64,000 nucleotides of DNA from the NCBI GenBank assembly GCA_017506865.1, contig JAFCMP010000173.1, forward strand, positions 56,332 through 120,331, in the 5' to 3' direction. Below are positions 13,801 through 27,500 of this stretch, piece after piece. Each line of letters opens with the position of its first letter. Positions within the stretch are counted from its first letter, which is position 1. The notes below the pieces were generated by a model, which did no database searches, had not been told where the DNA came from, and saw only the letters and a program-made list of their open reading frames with translations. Made by a program: the position numbers and the translations under genes. The DNA comes from Tribonema minus (lineage: Eukaryota > Sar > Xanthophyceae > Tribonematales > Tribonemataceae).

Positions 13801-16800
13801 AGGCTCTGACAGCTGAACAGGTATGCCTGCCATTTTCACACTCAAAGTTTTGCGGTACTGACACCCTGACTCACGTCATGCTCATCATTTGCTTTTTTGT
13901 CTCAGACAGGATTGCCTTGCTCATACTGATCAATCTCCAGCGGTGATCACATGCTTCGCGAGCAGATGTTCTTACCATTGCTGCAGCTGATCAGGGCAGA
14001 GCAGTCCCCTTCTACAGGCATGTGACACACAATGTTGCATGGATTGTCGCGCAGTGGCATTGTGGTTGATGACAATGCGTAGACACAGACAGTCACAGTG
14101 GCAGGCATCAAGAAGCTCAGATGCATCATCTGGTCAGCTGGTGGCGTTTGATCCATGGCTAGTTTGGTGAGAAATTGAAGTTGACAAGAGCTTGCAGTTC
14201 TGCAACAAACTGTGACGTCTGTTACAAATATTCATGTGCTGTCTTGTATACTTCGAAGTACATGTTTCATTTAATCCCCTCCTGTCTTTGTCTTTTTGTC
14301 CATGTGCTAACCGCAGGTGCAAGAGCTGGTGGAGCCATTTGGGGAGTTCACGAGATTCAACCTGCTGGTGGACTCGTATGGCAAATCAAAGGGAACTGCT
14401 GTGTGCGAGTACACGGAGTCAGAGGCAGCTGATGTGGCTATGAAAGGCCTGGACAATCTTCCAGTGGCCGACTGCAAGCTCATGGCACAGAGGTATGACA
14501 TAGTGGCAGCCTTAGACCAGGACATGAACATAGAGCGGTATTATCATGTTATGGCTCATTTTAACGTGTTTATGCATGTGAACATGAAGCATACCTACAC
14601 AGTGCTGGTACATCAGTACAAGCTGTTATTATCAATCTGCACACCACTTGCTGGCTCATTCATATACTTCGGAGCATATCAAACAGGGTCAAGTCAAACG
14701 GTGTCAATTGGCTCTCAACAAACCTGCGGCGCCTTTGCCGTTGTGTGCAGGCCTGTCCATGTGCATGCTAATTGCGCTCACAGCCCCTATGGATAAAACA
14801 TGGCGTCAACATTGTGTTGGAAACAGATTGGTCCCAATTGGACTTTAGACCACATCAAGAATTGTGCTCGCTGGTGCAAGCCGAATTGCCAGTGCATTAT
14901 ACAACGAGAAGCGACGAGCTGATCATTCGCAGTGCAATCAGTCACCTCTGCCATATTTCAGAGGGACACAGAGTTGCAGTACTTGGAGGCCCAATATTCC
15001 ATGCTGACATGCCATGCCGTGCTCCCTCGCGTTGCGCATCAGACTCTTCCTATTGGTGGAGTATGTCACGCAATAGGACATCTTGGCACAAGTGCCTGCA
15101 TACCTAAACATGCATGGCTGCAGCATTCCTTTGTTGACCCTAAAATGCATCAGTCATGAGCTCATTAGCATTCACTCTACATCTCTAATAAATGAACTAA
15201 CATTCTTGGCAAACATGTTCAATGAGGTGCATACACACATCTTCACGGTGCATACACACATTTTCACGCTCAAAATGCTTACGGACCCTGATAATCTTTG
15301 TACATGCATTCATTGTTTACAAATACTTATTTTTATTGTTTACAAATACTTGCATCACATCGCCACAATCTTCTCTCTGCTGCATCAACTTCATCACCCA
15401 TTTCACCCCTCTTGACCATACCATAATTGTGATGTATAGGGTGAAGAGCATAATATCATCTCATAGCCCCTAGACATGCGATCACCGCCACAGTGCGTGA
15501 ACAGCCAGCAACACCACAGCAGGACTACAGGACCCACCGGCGACGATGCCAAACGAGGTGGCTGGCCAGCCTGGTTGGGACCGTCCGTGGCAGCTTTCCA
15601 GACCTCAGTTGACCACGCAGCTGCCGCCAGTGCACTGGCGTCACCACGTGACTGGTGACGTGGCACAAGCCATTGACTACTACTGCCATCAAGACTGTTG
15701 CAAGAATGGGCATCAAGCGGCATCACCACCGCACTTGAGGCCCCATAAGCATGGGCATGTGGCACAGCAATGACGTCAGCAGCAGCAATTGAGCACAGCT
15801 GCATTGCCGTGGTGGCTGTGAAGGGCTGAGCATCACTGTTGGGCTGTGTCGGGCAGACATGCCTTAGTGTGCAGTATACAAGTTGCAGTACTGATGCCTT
15901 CCGCATTTCTCACAAGTATCAAAAAGTACTGAAGCAACACGCTGGAAGGTGACCTGAGCTGTCATGCACGGCAACTGTCACTTCGGGGTGTGTCCACGCA
16001 AACTTTACAATCTCCGACAAAGGCGATGCCGCCATGTTACACTCTCTTTTTGTTGACGAATTCTCTACGATTACTGCTTTAAAGCAACAGAAGTGAGCAT
16101 ATTGTCTGCATTTTGTGTGCAGCAATATGCTGCCATTGTCTGTATCATATTCGTCATTTTAACAATAGCAAAGACAGCATGGTTACCTTGGGAATGCGGC
16201 ATGCATTCAGTACACTTAAGCAAGGTATGCGGCACTCACTTAACCTCAAGTATGACTGTCGCACCATATGATATTGTGAAGCTGTTCCACCATCAGCATC
16301 CGCAGCAGCATGGGTAACCACATGAAGTGTGATGGACGCAGTCTATGTGCAAGTGCAACTAACAACAACTTCTGATACCGTCATCTGCATTGGTCGGTTC
16401 AAGCCGGTGTTACCTGGTTAACTTACTGCCATCAGGTCACCTCCCTCAACTTTGCTGCAAAACTGTTGGTCAAAATACCGCTTGTGTGTTGTGATACTAT
16501 TCCTTGTGGCTATTTCAGGGTACCCAAGGGTGTGGCAGAGACACTGCTGCGCAAGACCGAGATCAAGGCACCAGAGCCCACTCCTTATCCAGAGGTGCCG
16601 GTAAGTCACCACCATCAATATACATTGACGTGCAGCATCCTTGGAGACATACAATACATCAGGTGCACCTGTGTAAGTGCTCTTGTGGCCAGAAGTCTCT
16701 TGGCACATATCGGAAGTGAAGGGCTTATGACATACCTGGTAACAGCTCTTTTGACACATGTGAAAATTGCATGCTTGCAACTCAAAAGTCACTCACGCAA

Positions 16801-19313
16801 CTCAGAAGTCACTCATGCTGCACCGTTATTGCTTTAGCATCAATTATGTGTCAAAACCACATGCCACGTGCTGTGTTCCATGCATTTTGTGCTGGCCGTA
16901 AATGAATGCACATGTTTCTGCTCGCTCCAGGTTATAGATCCATTGCAGCTCTATTATGCTCAGGTTATCAGTCCGCCATATGACTTCGTACATGTTTCAT
17001 GCTCATGCATGCGATTTTGTCGCACAGCGCAGAAAGGTGTATCACATTCATGATAGAACTGCTGTTGACATGAGTTTGTTGCGACATTATGATGTACTCA
17101 CTTGTGGCAGCAAACGCATACAAGTAAATGTCTACCGTTCTGACCCTTGCTGCTGTACTGTGCATGCTGCGACAGGATGATGGCACTAGCCGTGTGGTTT
17201 GCCTGCACAACATGGTCCTCATTAGCGACCTGGAAGACGATGTGGAGTATGGTGACATTGTCAACGATGTGCGAGACGAATGCGGCCAGTTTGGACAAGT
17301 CAAGTGAGTGCCTCCAGCTGGGGAAGCATGTTGTTTGTTGCCTGGTTTTGCGCAATAGTGCTTGATGCAAGTTGCACGCATCACATGCGGGGTACATGAT
17401 GAGAAGGCAGCGCCAATATCTTCCCAAATGGCTGCGCTTTTGTGCCAGCTGTAATATCTGCGCAACCAACGGCAACATATGTATCGTAACACTGACACAA
17501 GCATGCCAAGCTATGCAGGTGCCGCAGCAGCCATTTTGGCCATTCAGTATGTGAAAGTCGCATGCTCGTGAGGGCACGGTTGTCTCTACTTGCACACCAT
17601 TTGTGCACATCTTTGTCAGAGAGACCGTCATCATGACATAGTGGTATGTATTGAGTTTTGGTTTCTGGAGCATGCTCACGAGGTCTGTCAAATTGGCATG
17701 TGTATCATGTGTGTTCTACATCCACAGACTTATACCAAGTGTTGTGTATGACAGTCTCATTGACAGACCCATCGGCCTGTCTTCCAGGCATTGTGCAGAG
17801 GCCTGTTTGTGTTAGCAACGGTCCATGTGCCAAAACGGAACACATTTTGGTGAAGCAGTTGGCACTTGCTCGGCAAATGGATAGGTGCCTGTGTCGGTTT
17901 TGGTTTTTTTCCAACAGCAGCGCTGCTCATGCGCATCACAGTGAGGTGAATTCTTGACCATCTGAATGTATCAGTGATTGTTAATGCAGTTTTTTTTCAA
18001 TCAGATGAACCTAGGTCACCTGTGACAGCTACTGTGACGGGCTACCTGCCCGACTTCCATTCCTGCCACACTAGAGCATCAGTGCTGTGTGGTGCACCTA
18101 TCCCTGGCCATCAGACATCTGTCTGCTACTGTGTAGACCTGAGCTGCCCAGCAAAACGCATGACGTGACATGACTTGCATGATGCGATGATTGTGTTTGC
18201 ATTTTGCGCTTCTTTTGTGTGCAGGAATGTTGTGATACCGCGGCCTGACAAGAGTGGTGCGGAAGTGCCTGGGCTTGGGGACATCTTTGTGGAGTTTGGC
18301 GATGTCAAGGGAGCTGCTGCTGCCATCAAAGGTGATTAAGCGTTTCCATCAGTGCCTCAATTGCTGCGTTTACCTTGGAACACAAGTTTGGTGCGTGCAT
18401 TCAAGCTGCTCATAGTGCATTTGGCTTTGTGTACAGAGGAACTAGTTGTTTCAATGTCTTATTACGCAACTAATCAATTTCTGTTCAGCTGGGGCAATTG
18501 CTGCTGCCGCAGCAGCATGACTTTTGAGCTGGTGCCATTGCTGCAGCACCATACCAGTATGAAGTTGTTGACCAAGTGGCGTGTCATTTTCAAAGCCCTT
18601 GTTGTTGACGTCGTTTTATGGTAGCATTGATGATTTTTATACAATTGCTGCACTCCGATACGTTTACAAAGTACTTTGCTGCATCCCTTTCTCATTGCCA
18701 GCCGCGGGAGCCACATCACAGGTCATGTGTTTTGCATGCAAGTGCAGCCATGCAGACACTTCATAGTTGCGTGACCTGACCGGGTGCATTCATTTCTTAC
18801 ACCCATGTGGTGCAAAGGCAACCAACAACAATAACCGCAGCCATTGCTTGACCTTGATATACTTGCACAAAGGCAGATGTCACAACAGGGCACTCGTATT
18901 CGCATGCTCCGAATGTGAGCCTTTGTGCCAGTAGTACTCTTGAACGATGAAGTGTTTACTGATGGATTGTTGGCATTTGCTGCTTCGCTACTGCAGGATT
19001 GGCTGGGCGCACATTTGGCGGCAACATTGTCAAGGCCCGCTACTACCCGCTGCAGCACTACACGGACAAGCGCTATGGCAGTACCGAGGAGGAGGTGGAA
19101 CAGGAGAGGTTGGCCAACACCATGGCAGCCAGCTACAGTGGCAGCAGGGATTTGGGCGACATGCCGGACTTCGACAACATTGACCTTGATGAAACCAGCT
19201 CAAAGCCAGCTGCCACTGCGCCAAGCAGGAACAATGGCTCCAGCAACTTCACGCAGTTTGGTGTCATTGACGATGCCTATGACCCCTTCACGGCTGGCGA
19301 TGATGTTGACTGA
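7843..19313 (+). CDS. U2AF2: Splicing factor U2AF large subunit (U2AF65-like)
   Basis: Twelve exons join in continuous frame: 7843-8006, 8659-9555, 10476-10598, 11226-11832, 12302-12373, 12949-13207, 13678-13820, 14317-14492, 16519-16600, 17176-17303, 18225-18331, 18997-19313 (1,024 residues). U2AF65 binds the polypyrimidine tract of pre-mRNA introns and recruits U2 snRNP in the nucleus. Residues 1-55 are acidic; about 55-500 form a long Arg/Asp/Glu/Ser-rich RS-type domain. RRM1 (about 540-621) contains VHVGNLPPGVT and HFAFAEFRN. An Ala/Pro/Thr linker of about 115 residues follows. RRM2 (about 740-813) has GKSKGTAVCEY. The third, U2AF-homology RRM (about 846-935) has VVCLHNMV, DVRDECGQFG, DIFVEF and the R-x-F motif as GRTFGG. 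A 90-residue acidic tail ends the protein. Human U2AF65 has about 475 residues, so the RS domain and tail are greatly extended here. RBM39/CAPER is the alternative, but the RRM1 insert and UHM fit U2AF65 better. Confidence 0.94.
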
Positions 19314-20717
19314 GGAGCACAAAGGCGGGCAAGCGCGGTTCCCCCTTCACAAGATGATGCGCCCAGTGCAGTTTGTAGGGGTTGAGGCTAGCCCAGGTGT
19401 GTAGGGGTTTGTTTCACAACACAGACGGGAGCTATCAGTGCTTGTCAGCTCAGACAAGGACCAGGTCTGCCCCAGTCATCAAGCACTGTGTGCAAGGGCT
19501 CAAAACATCAAAACGTGTGTGGCTTTATCAATGTCACGCTCTACCACTCAGCGCTGTGATGCGTCTCATTGGGATTCCATTTTCTGCTGCCGCTGCTGCT
19601 GCCTGCGTGCATGTGAAGTTTCCTCTAGTGTGCTGCCTGCGTGCATGTGAAGTTGCCTCTTGTGTGGGCCTGGCCATACGTGCAGATGGTGATGGGCATA
19701 CTTGTAGTACAAGCAAAGTGAGGTCCTCCGGCAGGTAGGCCATCATGATGTCTTGCAAAATGTCGTGATGTGAGCAGTACCGCCGGGCATGTATTTGCCT
19801 ACTAGCAGTTGCGCAGTAGTGCTCATGTGCGTGTCTCTCGGTGGTGCTTCAGCAGCCTGAGGTTGTACTGCTATATTATGTCCTGGACCGCATGGGCTGA
19901 GCACACGATAAATCGGGCTCTGCAATAACTTTGTCTACGGAGGGGCTGGCACTCTGGCCCATTGTACATAGAGACTAGAGTCAAGTCTACAGATACAGAT
20001 GCGCAGTCATGCAAAAACATTAGTCGCAGCATATGGAATATGCAAGGTTTAACCTTTGGTGGGTGGTCTAGACGATGTAGGCAGCTGCAAGCGTCGCTGC
20101 CATTGCACTTGAAGCTGGTCAGTGGCAGCATCAACTGGTGCATCCAGCACTGCGGCAGCGTTCCAGAGTTTTTTGCACAAAAGCGTCCATGCTAGAATAT
20201 GGCACGCACTTGATAGCAGGCAGCTTGAGGTCACAGTGCTGTGTACATGCTTTTGCAAAGGCACTGTTCGCTGCACATGCATGCACGCCTGTGCAACGCC
20301 TAGCTTGTGGCTGACCTTTATGACTTGATTCATGTTGTGAGATCAATGATATCCTTGACATGCACAAGCGTCGGAGCATGCCCAATTCTTGCAAATGCTA
20401 TCTGTGGAGCCTGCTTGAGAACTTTTCAAGGTAGAGGAAGTTCACACTTACCTCACGTGAGGGTATGAATGCAATTTCGCGACAAAAGTCTGCTAGACTC
20501 TGACAAGTGCTCACCTATCCTGCTCCTCAGCGTCGGGGTTCTTGTCCTTGTGGTTTCAGAATGCAACTCCTTTTTAAAGAATTCTATGAAACACATCCCA
20601 TTTCAAACCCCATCCGATCCCCTGCTTCCACTGTAAAAGCATCATACAGTCTGTGCTAGCAGTACATGTTGGTTTGATGAAAGAGTGTTGGTTTGATGAA
20701 AGAGCTGATTGTGAACA
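19314..20717. other. U2AF65 3' flank, no gene seen
   Basis: This stretch follows the U2AF65 stop codon and must include its 3' untranslated region. It contains a tandem repeat of about 32 bases at roughly 19609-19672 (GCCTGCGTGCATGTGAAGTT twice) and another small direct repeat at about 20670-20705 (GGTTTGATGAAAGAG twice). I see no further coding signal. Confidence 0.6.
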
Positions 20718-21243
20718 CAATACTGCTGTTGACATGAGGGGTTGATACGACAGGACAACATGCCGCACCTGTGGCAGCAACCTCATGCAAGTACCATTAA
20801 CGTTACTGCTCTCGTTGCTGCACTGTGCATGTTGCGACAGGATCATGACACAAGCCGTGTAGTTTGCTTGCACAACATGGTCCTCATCAGCGACCTGGAG
20901 GACCATGTGGAGTATGGTGACATTGTCAACGATGTGCGCGACGAATGCGGCCAGTTTGGACCAGTCAAGCAGGTGCCTTCAGCGGTGAACATTTCTTTGC
21001 ATGATGCTTACTAAGTAGTAATTTTGGGCAGTAGTGCTTGATGCAGCTTGCACGCATCACATGCAGTGTACATCATGAGCAGGCACAGCAACATCTCCCC
21101 AAATGGCTGCACTTCTGTGCCAGCTCTGTGCAAATGATAACAAGCATGTGAGGTTTTGCAGACACAAGCATTTGCTTGGCCCATGCCGGTGTTGCAGCAG
21201 CCTGGCGTCATTCAGCATGTGAAATGCCGTGAGGGCAAGTTTG
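20718..21243 (+). pseudogene. Duplicated U2AF65 exon 10 with flanking introns
   Basis: About 525 bases match 17057-17580, covering the end of intron 9, exon 10 and the start of intron 10 of U2AF65. The copied exon (20841-20968, after acceptor GCGACAG) still encodes RVVCLHNMVLISDLED and DIVNDVRDECGQFG with only about four amino-acid changes (for example D to H and Q to P). The donor site GTGAGT has become GCAGGT, three bases from a new possible donor. It lies 1.5 kb past the gene's stop codon, so it is a non-functional duplicate unless an alternative 3' end uses it. Confidence 0.9.
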
Positions 21244-21546
21244 ATACATCCTCATCATGAACTTGCAAGCAATTGAATGGATGCAGAACTTCTGTAGCTG
21301 TCCTGCAAGCCCATGAACACATGCATCTGAAGCTGCCAACTAAAACCCGTGCACTGCTCCTGGCGTCTGCGCTCCATCACTGCATCATCGGTGCACTAAA
21401 GCCGACAGCATCTACTTCTATGGCACATCACAATTTCTACCCCTCCTTGCCGCAGCATGTCTCTCTCGTTCCCATTGCATCCCATTTTGTCTTAGGCCGC
21501 GCCTTTGCCTGAGCATACTACGGCGCTATGCTGCACCAAACTGTCC

Positions 21547-24500
21547 TTAAGCTTCGTTCCCCTTTGTTTCCTGAGCCCCCTCATCATCCTCCCAAGGCCG
21601 CTTGGCACCGCGCGGGCTGCCGTGTCCGTTGTTGGTCGCGAAGAGAGCGACTTCAGGGCACAATGCCTGCTTTACAAATGCGCGTTCGCCTTCGGTGGTG
21701 TCATACCACTCCTCAAGCAGCGCCTGCAGCGTCTTGAACTCCGCAGCACTCTCCACCGTCAGCCCCGTCGTGAGCACTGCGTTGAGCTGCTGCAGCAGCT
21801 GGCATGCCTCAACGTAGCTGTGCTTGAAGCGCTGAACGGTGGCAGCATCGGCGCCCTGGGGCCCGATGGCGTGCAGCGGCTCCAGCCAGTTCTCCACGAA
21901 AGCATCGAGAGCTGCCAGAAGTGCATGCTCAAATGCCTTCACAACGTCCTTGTCAAGCTTATCCCGCAGCTCCGCAACGACATTGCGTACCACAACCGTG
22001 GCCATGGAGCTGACCTTGCTGCACATGAGGTTGATGCGGTGCTGGTTGATTGATTGGTGCTTCTTTCTGCTGCGCGCCTTGAGCTTTGTCTTCTTGCGCA
22101 TGTTTTCCAGCTCAACGAGCATCCCTCCATAGATGGTTGCGCGGTAGCCATTGCTGAGCCACGCGTGCATGCTGCCGTTGGCTGTCTCCTCAAATGCGCG
22201 CAACTGCTTGTCAAGATCATGCAGCAGTGCATCCTCCACAGCGCGCTGCGTTGTCGAGGAACCGGTGAGCTGGGCCAGCCGTTCTTTGAGCCACTTGAGC
22301 ACGCCGGGCCGTCCTTGATTTACTATGTCTTTGGCATCCTTTGTGATCGTGGTGAACACAGTGCCGTGCTGCTCCGATGTCATCAGCGGGCCCAGAAGCA
22401 TCTTGGGGACGCCACGCGTAGTGAAGTTGTTCTTCACCGTCCCGTCAGCTTCGACAGTTGCGGCAACATACTCCTTTTTGAGCTCCCGTCCGAGGTAGCG
22501 GTCGCTCTTCAGAAGGTACCTGCAGTCACATATATCACAAACATCAAGTCAATGAAAGCAGGAGCATCATGAGGTCGTCCACATACTACATATGCCATGG
22601 TTCTTGGTCACAGCATACATTAAAAAGGTACACATTTCTGTGTGGCATGGATGTGGACATGTACACATGCGTGCGGGGGCACTGGCACTGATTGGAAAAG
22701 TGTCTTTGTAGTCAAAGTATGCGATGTGCAGTGGTGGAAATGTGCACCCAGGCGTTGTCGATGTAACACATCTCAGGCTGGGTGACTACTAACATTACCA
22801 AGAGTGTATGGGTACACAGTGTCATGATTTCATGTACCGCACTGCCACGCAGGTGCCATTCGCAAGCATATAGCAAGAAACCACGCCGAGGCAGCAGCGG
22901 CACTCCCAGCGAGCCTGACCGCCAGCAGCAGCAACATCTGTTGTGCACAGCGATTATAAGCCGATCTTATCCTCTGTCCTGGGCATGGTGAGAAGCCTCT
23001 GTCCTGGGCATGATGCTTCTCACACACTGCAACAGAGCAGCCATGCTGCTCACGCAAGCCACCCTTGTCCTGTCCCTCGGCAGAACCGTGACGAGCAGTT
23101 CAGGCCCGAACGGGGCCCGACTTCCTCACACCCTAGTTAGGTCATGCCCTAAACCCCCTAACCCTACTTGTGCCAAGCCCCAACCCCCTAATCCTGCTTA
23201 GGTCAAATTTTAAGCCGTCATTGCCGTAGGTATGTACGATCTGGGCTATTGACGTCATAATGCGTACGTACCTACCCCCAGGACACGACCCTGACTGGGT
23301 GTACCGAGTCTTCTTTAAACCAATTTTTTAGCCGGAACCGTCTGAACCGGCTCGGCTCCGGCTAGTCGGCGCAGCCGAAAAGACGGAATCTCGAGGGACC
23401 GTCTCTTCCCGCTTTTTCAGAAATGGCTCGGACGGCCTATATCGTGCAGCAGCAGTCATGTGGCTCACGTACGATGTCAAGGCACGAATGCTGATGCCGC
23501 CGCCGCTGGTAGCAAGCAAGCACAAGCTCACTCAAAGCCACCACCATCTTTTTTCGGTTCACTTCAATTGGAAGTTAAAGTCTAGAAATTGAACTTTGGT
23601 GGGTTTTTTCATCTCTGTGAGCAGGATCCATGCAGCATGGGGGATTGGTAGCGTGCCTCGTTGATCGGGGTAGGCAGGGGTTAACTCACTTCTGATTGAT
23701 AAGCTGGCTGACCGGCTCAACCGGCTAAGACGGTAGCAGTCACCAAGTTCCGTCTTAGACGGCTTAGACGGTTGGTGAGCTACCCCGGCTGCAATTCAGA
23801 CGGTTTGGGGGACCGGCTCATAACCCTACTATTTCTCTTGGGAAGTGCTCTAAAAACATGCTCAAGAGTCTGCCATAGCATTGCGCCCCCCCGCGGCTCG
23901 ATGCTACAGTGAAAACTCGTGACTTCTATTATTTTTTTTTCAGAGCGCTTTTGAGGTACAAAGCTTACACTGTTGTGGCTGGCAACACCTGTGGCACGGT
24001 GACCGTGACTCACACCAGATCAGCTCAAGTATGCTTGATAGATGCGCAGGCATAAGCCAGTACAACAGCCGATATCTCACTAGTAGAATGTGACAACTAT
24101 TGCTAATTTAAAAGTTATTTGTGCAATTTGTTGTTTGCGCATTCGTTTGTTTTTATTACTAGGTACCCTCATGCAAGAAGCGCTCGGCGTGTGCCTTCGT
24201 ACTGGTCGCAGTGTGCGCATCAGCCTGAGTGCAAGGCGGGCACGGCAGGACTGTGAAAGTGTCTGGCAGTCATAGCAATACGCTGCTGACACAACAGCGC
24301 ATTTCATATGTTTAGCCATCGTCGAAGCACCGCACAGCTGAGCCTGAACACGGAGCTGCAATATATTGGCAATACACAGAAAATGCAACATGACGAATAT
24401 GCTTTGAGTGCTCTCGTGAGTTGTTTGTTACAAACAATCAAAAGGTACAACAAACGTCCAGAGAAACTAACAAAAACAATGCATTGTTCACAATCCATAA

Positions 24501-27500
24501 TGATGATTATCACAGTCTACGAATGTCATTGAGTATTATGAGAGCAATCCTGTGCTTGAGGTAGAAGAGCATTGAGAGCAACCGAAATATGGGATGTACA
24601 TGATACAGGCTTACTACTAATTACTTAGAGATTGTGAGATTGCTGGCAATACCTGCGGCATTCGGAGTCGACAAACTCGGCCAAGTCAGGCGGGAGCTTT
24701 TTGTTGCTGTTGGTGATCGTCCGGATGCGCTGCTCGTTGCACTGCTTCGCCAGTCCTTCCAGGGTAAGCTGCACCTGCTTTACCGTCTTCTCCATCTGGG
24801 TTTTGATGGTGTCGACAAAGGTCAACATCTGCAGCAGCAGCCGGATCAGGTGTGCAAAGCGCACATTGTGACAAAAGTAAGAAAGGATACTGCATCCAAG
24901 ATCGTGTCGAAAGAACATGGAGAGCCTGATGCAATGTCCGGCATTTGCTGCGCACAGATGTAACCTCAAAATGTGAGGCCTCGCTTGTTGATGAACCACG
25001 GTGGAGCTGCGAGCGCACACACACATTATCACCCACCACAAGGCAGTGTTAGCTGCTGTAATGTCCAAGACAGGGCGAATATGAGCACCATGAGCTCATT
25101 CATCAACAAACGCGCAGCTTTGAGAGTTGTAGACTACAGATCCACTTCAGAGTAGATGAATTGCACCGGGAACTTAGAGCTCGGATGCCGCTTTACTTGC
25201 ATTGCGTGTGGCACCCGGTTTGCTTGTTGTCAGTGATTTCATGGTAACCGTTATTGTCAGTGCTTCCATGTTCAGCCCAGAGGATGGCAACACGTGAAAA
25301 CAACAGAGTAAGTGTCAATTGGCGAATCCTATCGGTGACAAGCTCAACTGGAAAGTTGCACCGTAAACGTTGAGACCCCTAAACCTATGCACATCCTACG
25401 ACCTAATGAGGCATGAATTGGCTGCTGAGCATGTCAGCAGCTGAAAGCTTGAAGGACAGCCGTATAAAGCTCTCATAATGACGGCCGTATGCAATGCGCC
25501 CATACTGTATGTGTCGACAACTAGTATGGTACCTCTTCAGTAACGAGACCAGGCACATTGAGCGAGATCAATGGGTTAGAAGTTGCCTGACTGCTACACG
25601 TGAGATGTGCAAGTGACATTCCCACACACTGGCATCATAAATCAGGACGACAGTGGCGGCATTCTGCCAAATCAGTGGATACATCTGAAGTATTGAATTA
25701 AGTGCAGTCTTGTTGATACCAGCACTTTTGGGTCTGAGGGCAGAATTTTTTGTTGGGCAACCCGGATTTTGGGAGGGCAACCCGGTTTATGCCTGTCGTG
25801 CACGAGGCCTGTAATCCCTAGGGGGCAGTTCGTATTACCCTATTGTTATGTAACTTCAACTTGATGAAACTTCAACCAGTGGTACCAGCTGATTATGTGT
25901 ACTTCAAGTTCAAGTTCAACATCAACTTGAAGTTGCCAACTTCCCAGAATTGTGTCATACCCCCATTTGTGAGGAAGTTTCACCAACTTCAAGTTGCTTG
26001 GCAACTGTCGACCCCCGAACTGCCCCCTAGGGATTACGGACCTTGTGCACGACAGGCATAATACCGGGTTGCTTTCCTCAAAACTTCGGGTTGCCCAACA
26101 GAAAATTCTGCCCTTCTGTACATTCATGCGTACGTACGTGGTAGCAGCCTAAGGATTACCTAACATACCATGTTGATAGGGCTAGACGGTTACACAGCAA
26201 CACTATGAAAATAAAATCCCATGTATTTTACGTTGTACGTACGTACTCCCACATATGGACGGCACTGACAACACTGAAGGAGTGGGGGCAACGGAGTGAT
26301 TGGGCAAAACAATAAGAGTTTAGTTCTGATTTGAGCTTGTGAAGTTGTTTGCAGGGTGATGCACAGTTAGCAGGGGTGTCTTACATTGTCCAGCACCAGG
26401 CGTCGCAGCTCGCGGATGAGTTTGCGCAGGGGCTCCGGGTCGAACTCCGTGCTGTCCTCGAAGATGCGGGACCACAGCAGCTGCGTGTGTGCGCTATGAG
26501 CCGTGCGCCTCGCCAGCTCCCCCCACACACGCAGCAGCGCCTGCTCGCGCCGGTAAACAGAAAAGCCGCGGAGCTCTGCAAGCAGTTGCTCCAGCTTCAC
26601 CTGGCTCCTGTCACCATTGAGCATCGCCTCGATCTTGTCCGGGTGGTCTTCCACAGTGACGAAACGCACGTTCTTCACCAGGTTGCTGACAATGTCCTTG
26701 GCCTTGTCTGGGGTGATCTCCTGGGCGTTCAGGCGGCCCGCCACAGCACGGTTGAAGATCTGCTTGTATCGCTTTTTCACGGCGCTCCGTACGCGTTTAA
26801 CGATGGCGTCCAGCTGCTGCTCCGTCGTCTGCTGCGACTCCTTGTCTGTGGGCAGCACCACCACCATGCGGACAGCGCCAGGGTTTAGGATCATCTGTTC
26901 GAACGCTCCGGCGTCCTCCAGAGCGCGCACCACCTCCTCGGTGATGGTAGAGCGGTTGACCACGTGCCAGATGAGCACCCCCGAACGCATGCGGCTGTCC
27001 TCCGCGGCAACTGCGCGCTGCAGGTGCGTGCGCAACGCCGTCACGGTGACACGCGTGTGCTGCGGCTCGCTTGAGCAGATCCCCGGCAGGTCGTGCAGCG
27101 CCACGCGCAGGCCGGTCTGCCGGTCCTCCAGGTGCTCGCACGGCAGCTTGATGCTGGACCTCTCAACCATGCCGTACGAGGAGAGGGCGCAGTACATGGG
27201 CGACGTCAGCATCACGTTGCCTGCGCTCAGGCTCTCCACCGTCTCGCGCAGGCTGCTGCGGTGCACAACAAAGTCCACTTCGTGCCCTGCAAGTGTTTGC
27301 AGCAGCTCGCGCGTCTGTGGAGGCAGGTAGTAGTCGCTTTCTTTCTTGTAGCCTTTGCAGTTGAACAGGCCAAAGTTCTCCGTGTCGTCTTCGTCAGCCG
27401 CTGCCTCCTCATCACTGCCAAATGCCTCGCTGCCGCTGCCGCCATCACTACCGTCCTCGCTGTCAGGCTCCTCGGCTTCGTCCTCATCAGACTCAGCATC

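Noticed and set aside
23147..23200. CCCTAA-like stretches as a telomere
   Set aside because: Units are irregular (CCCCCTAACCCTA, CCCCCTAATCC) and not tandem; too weak to call.
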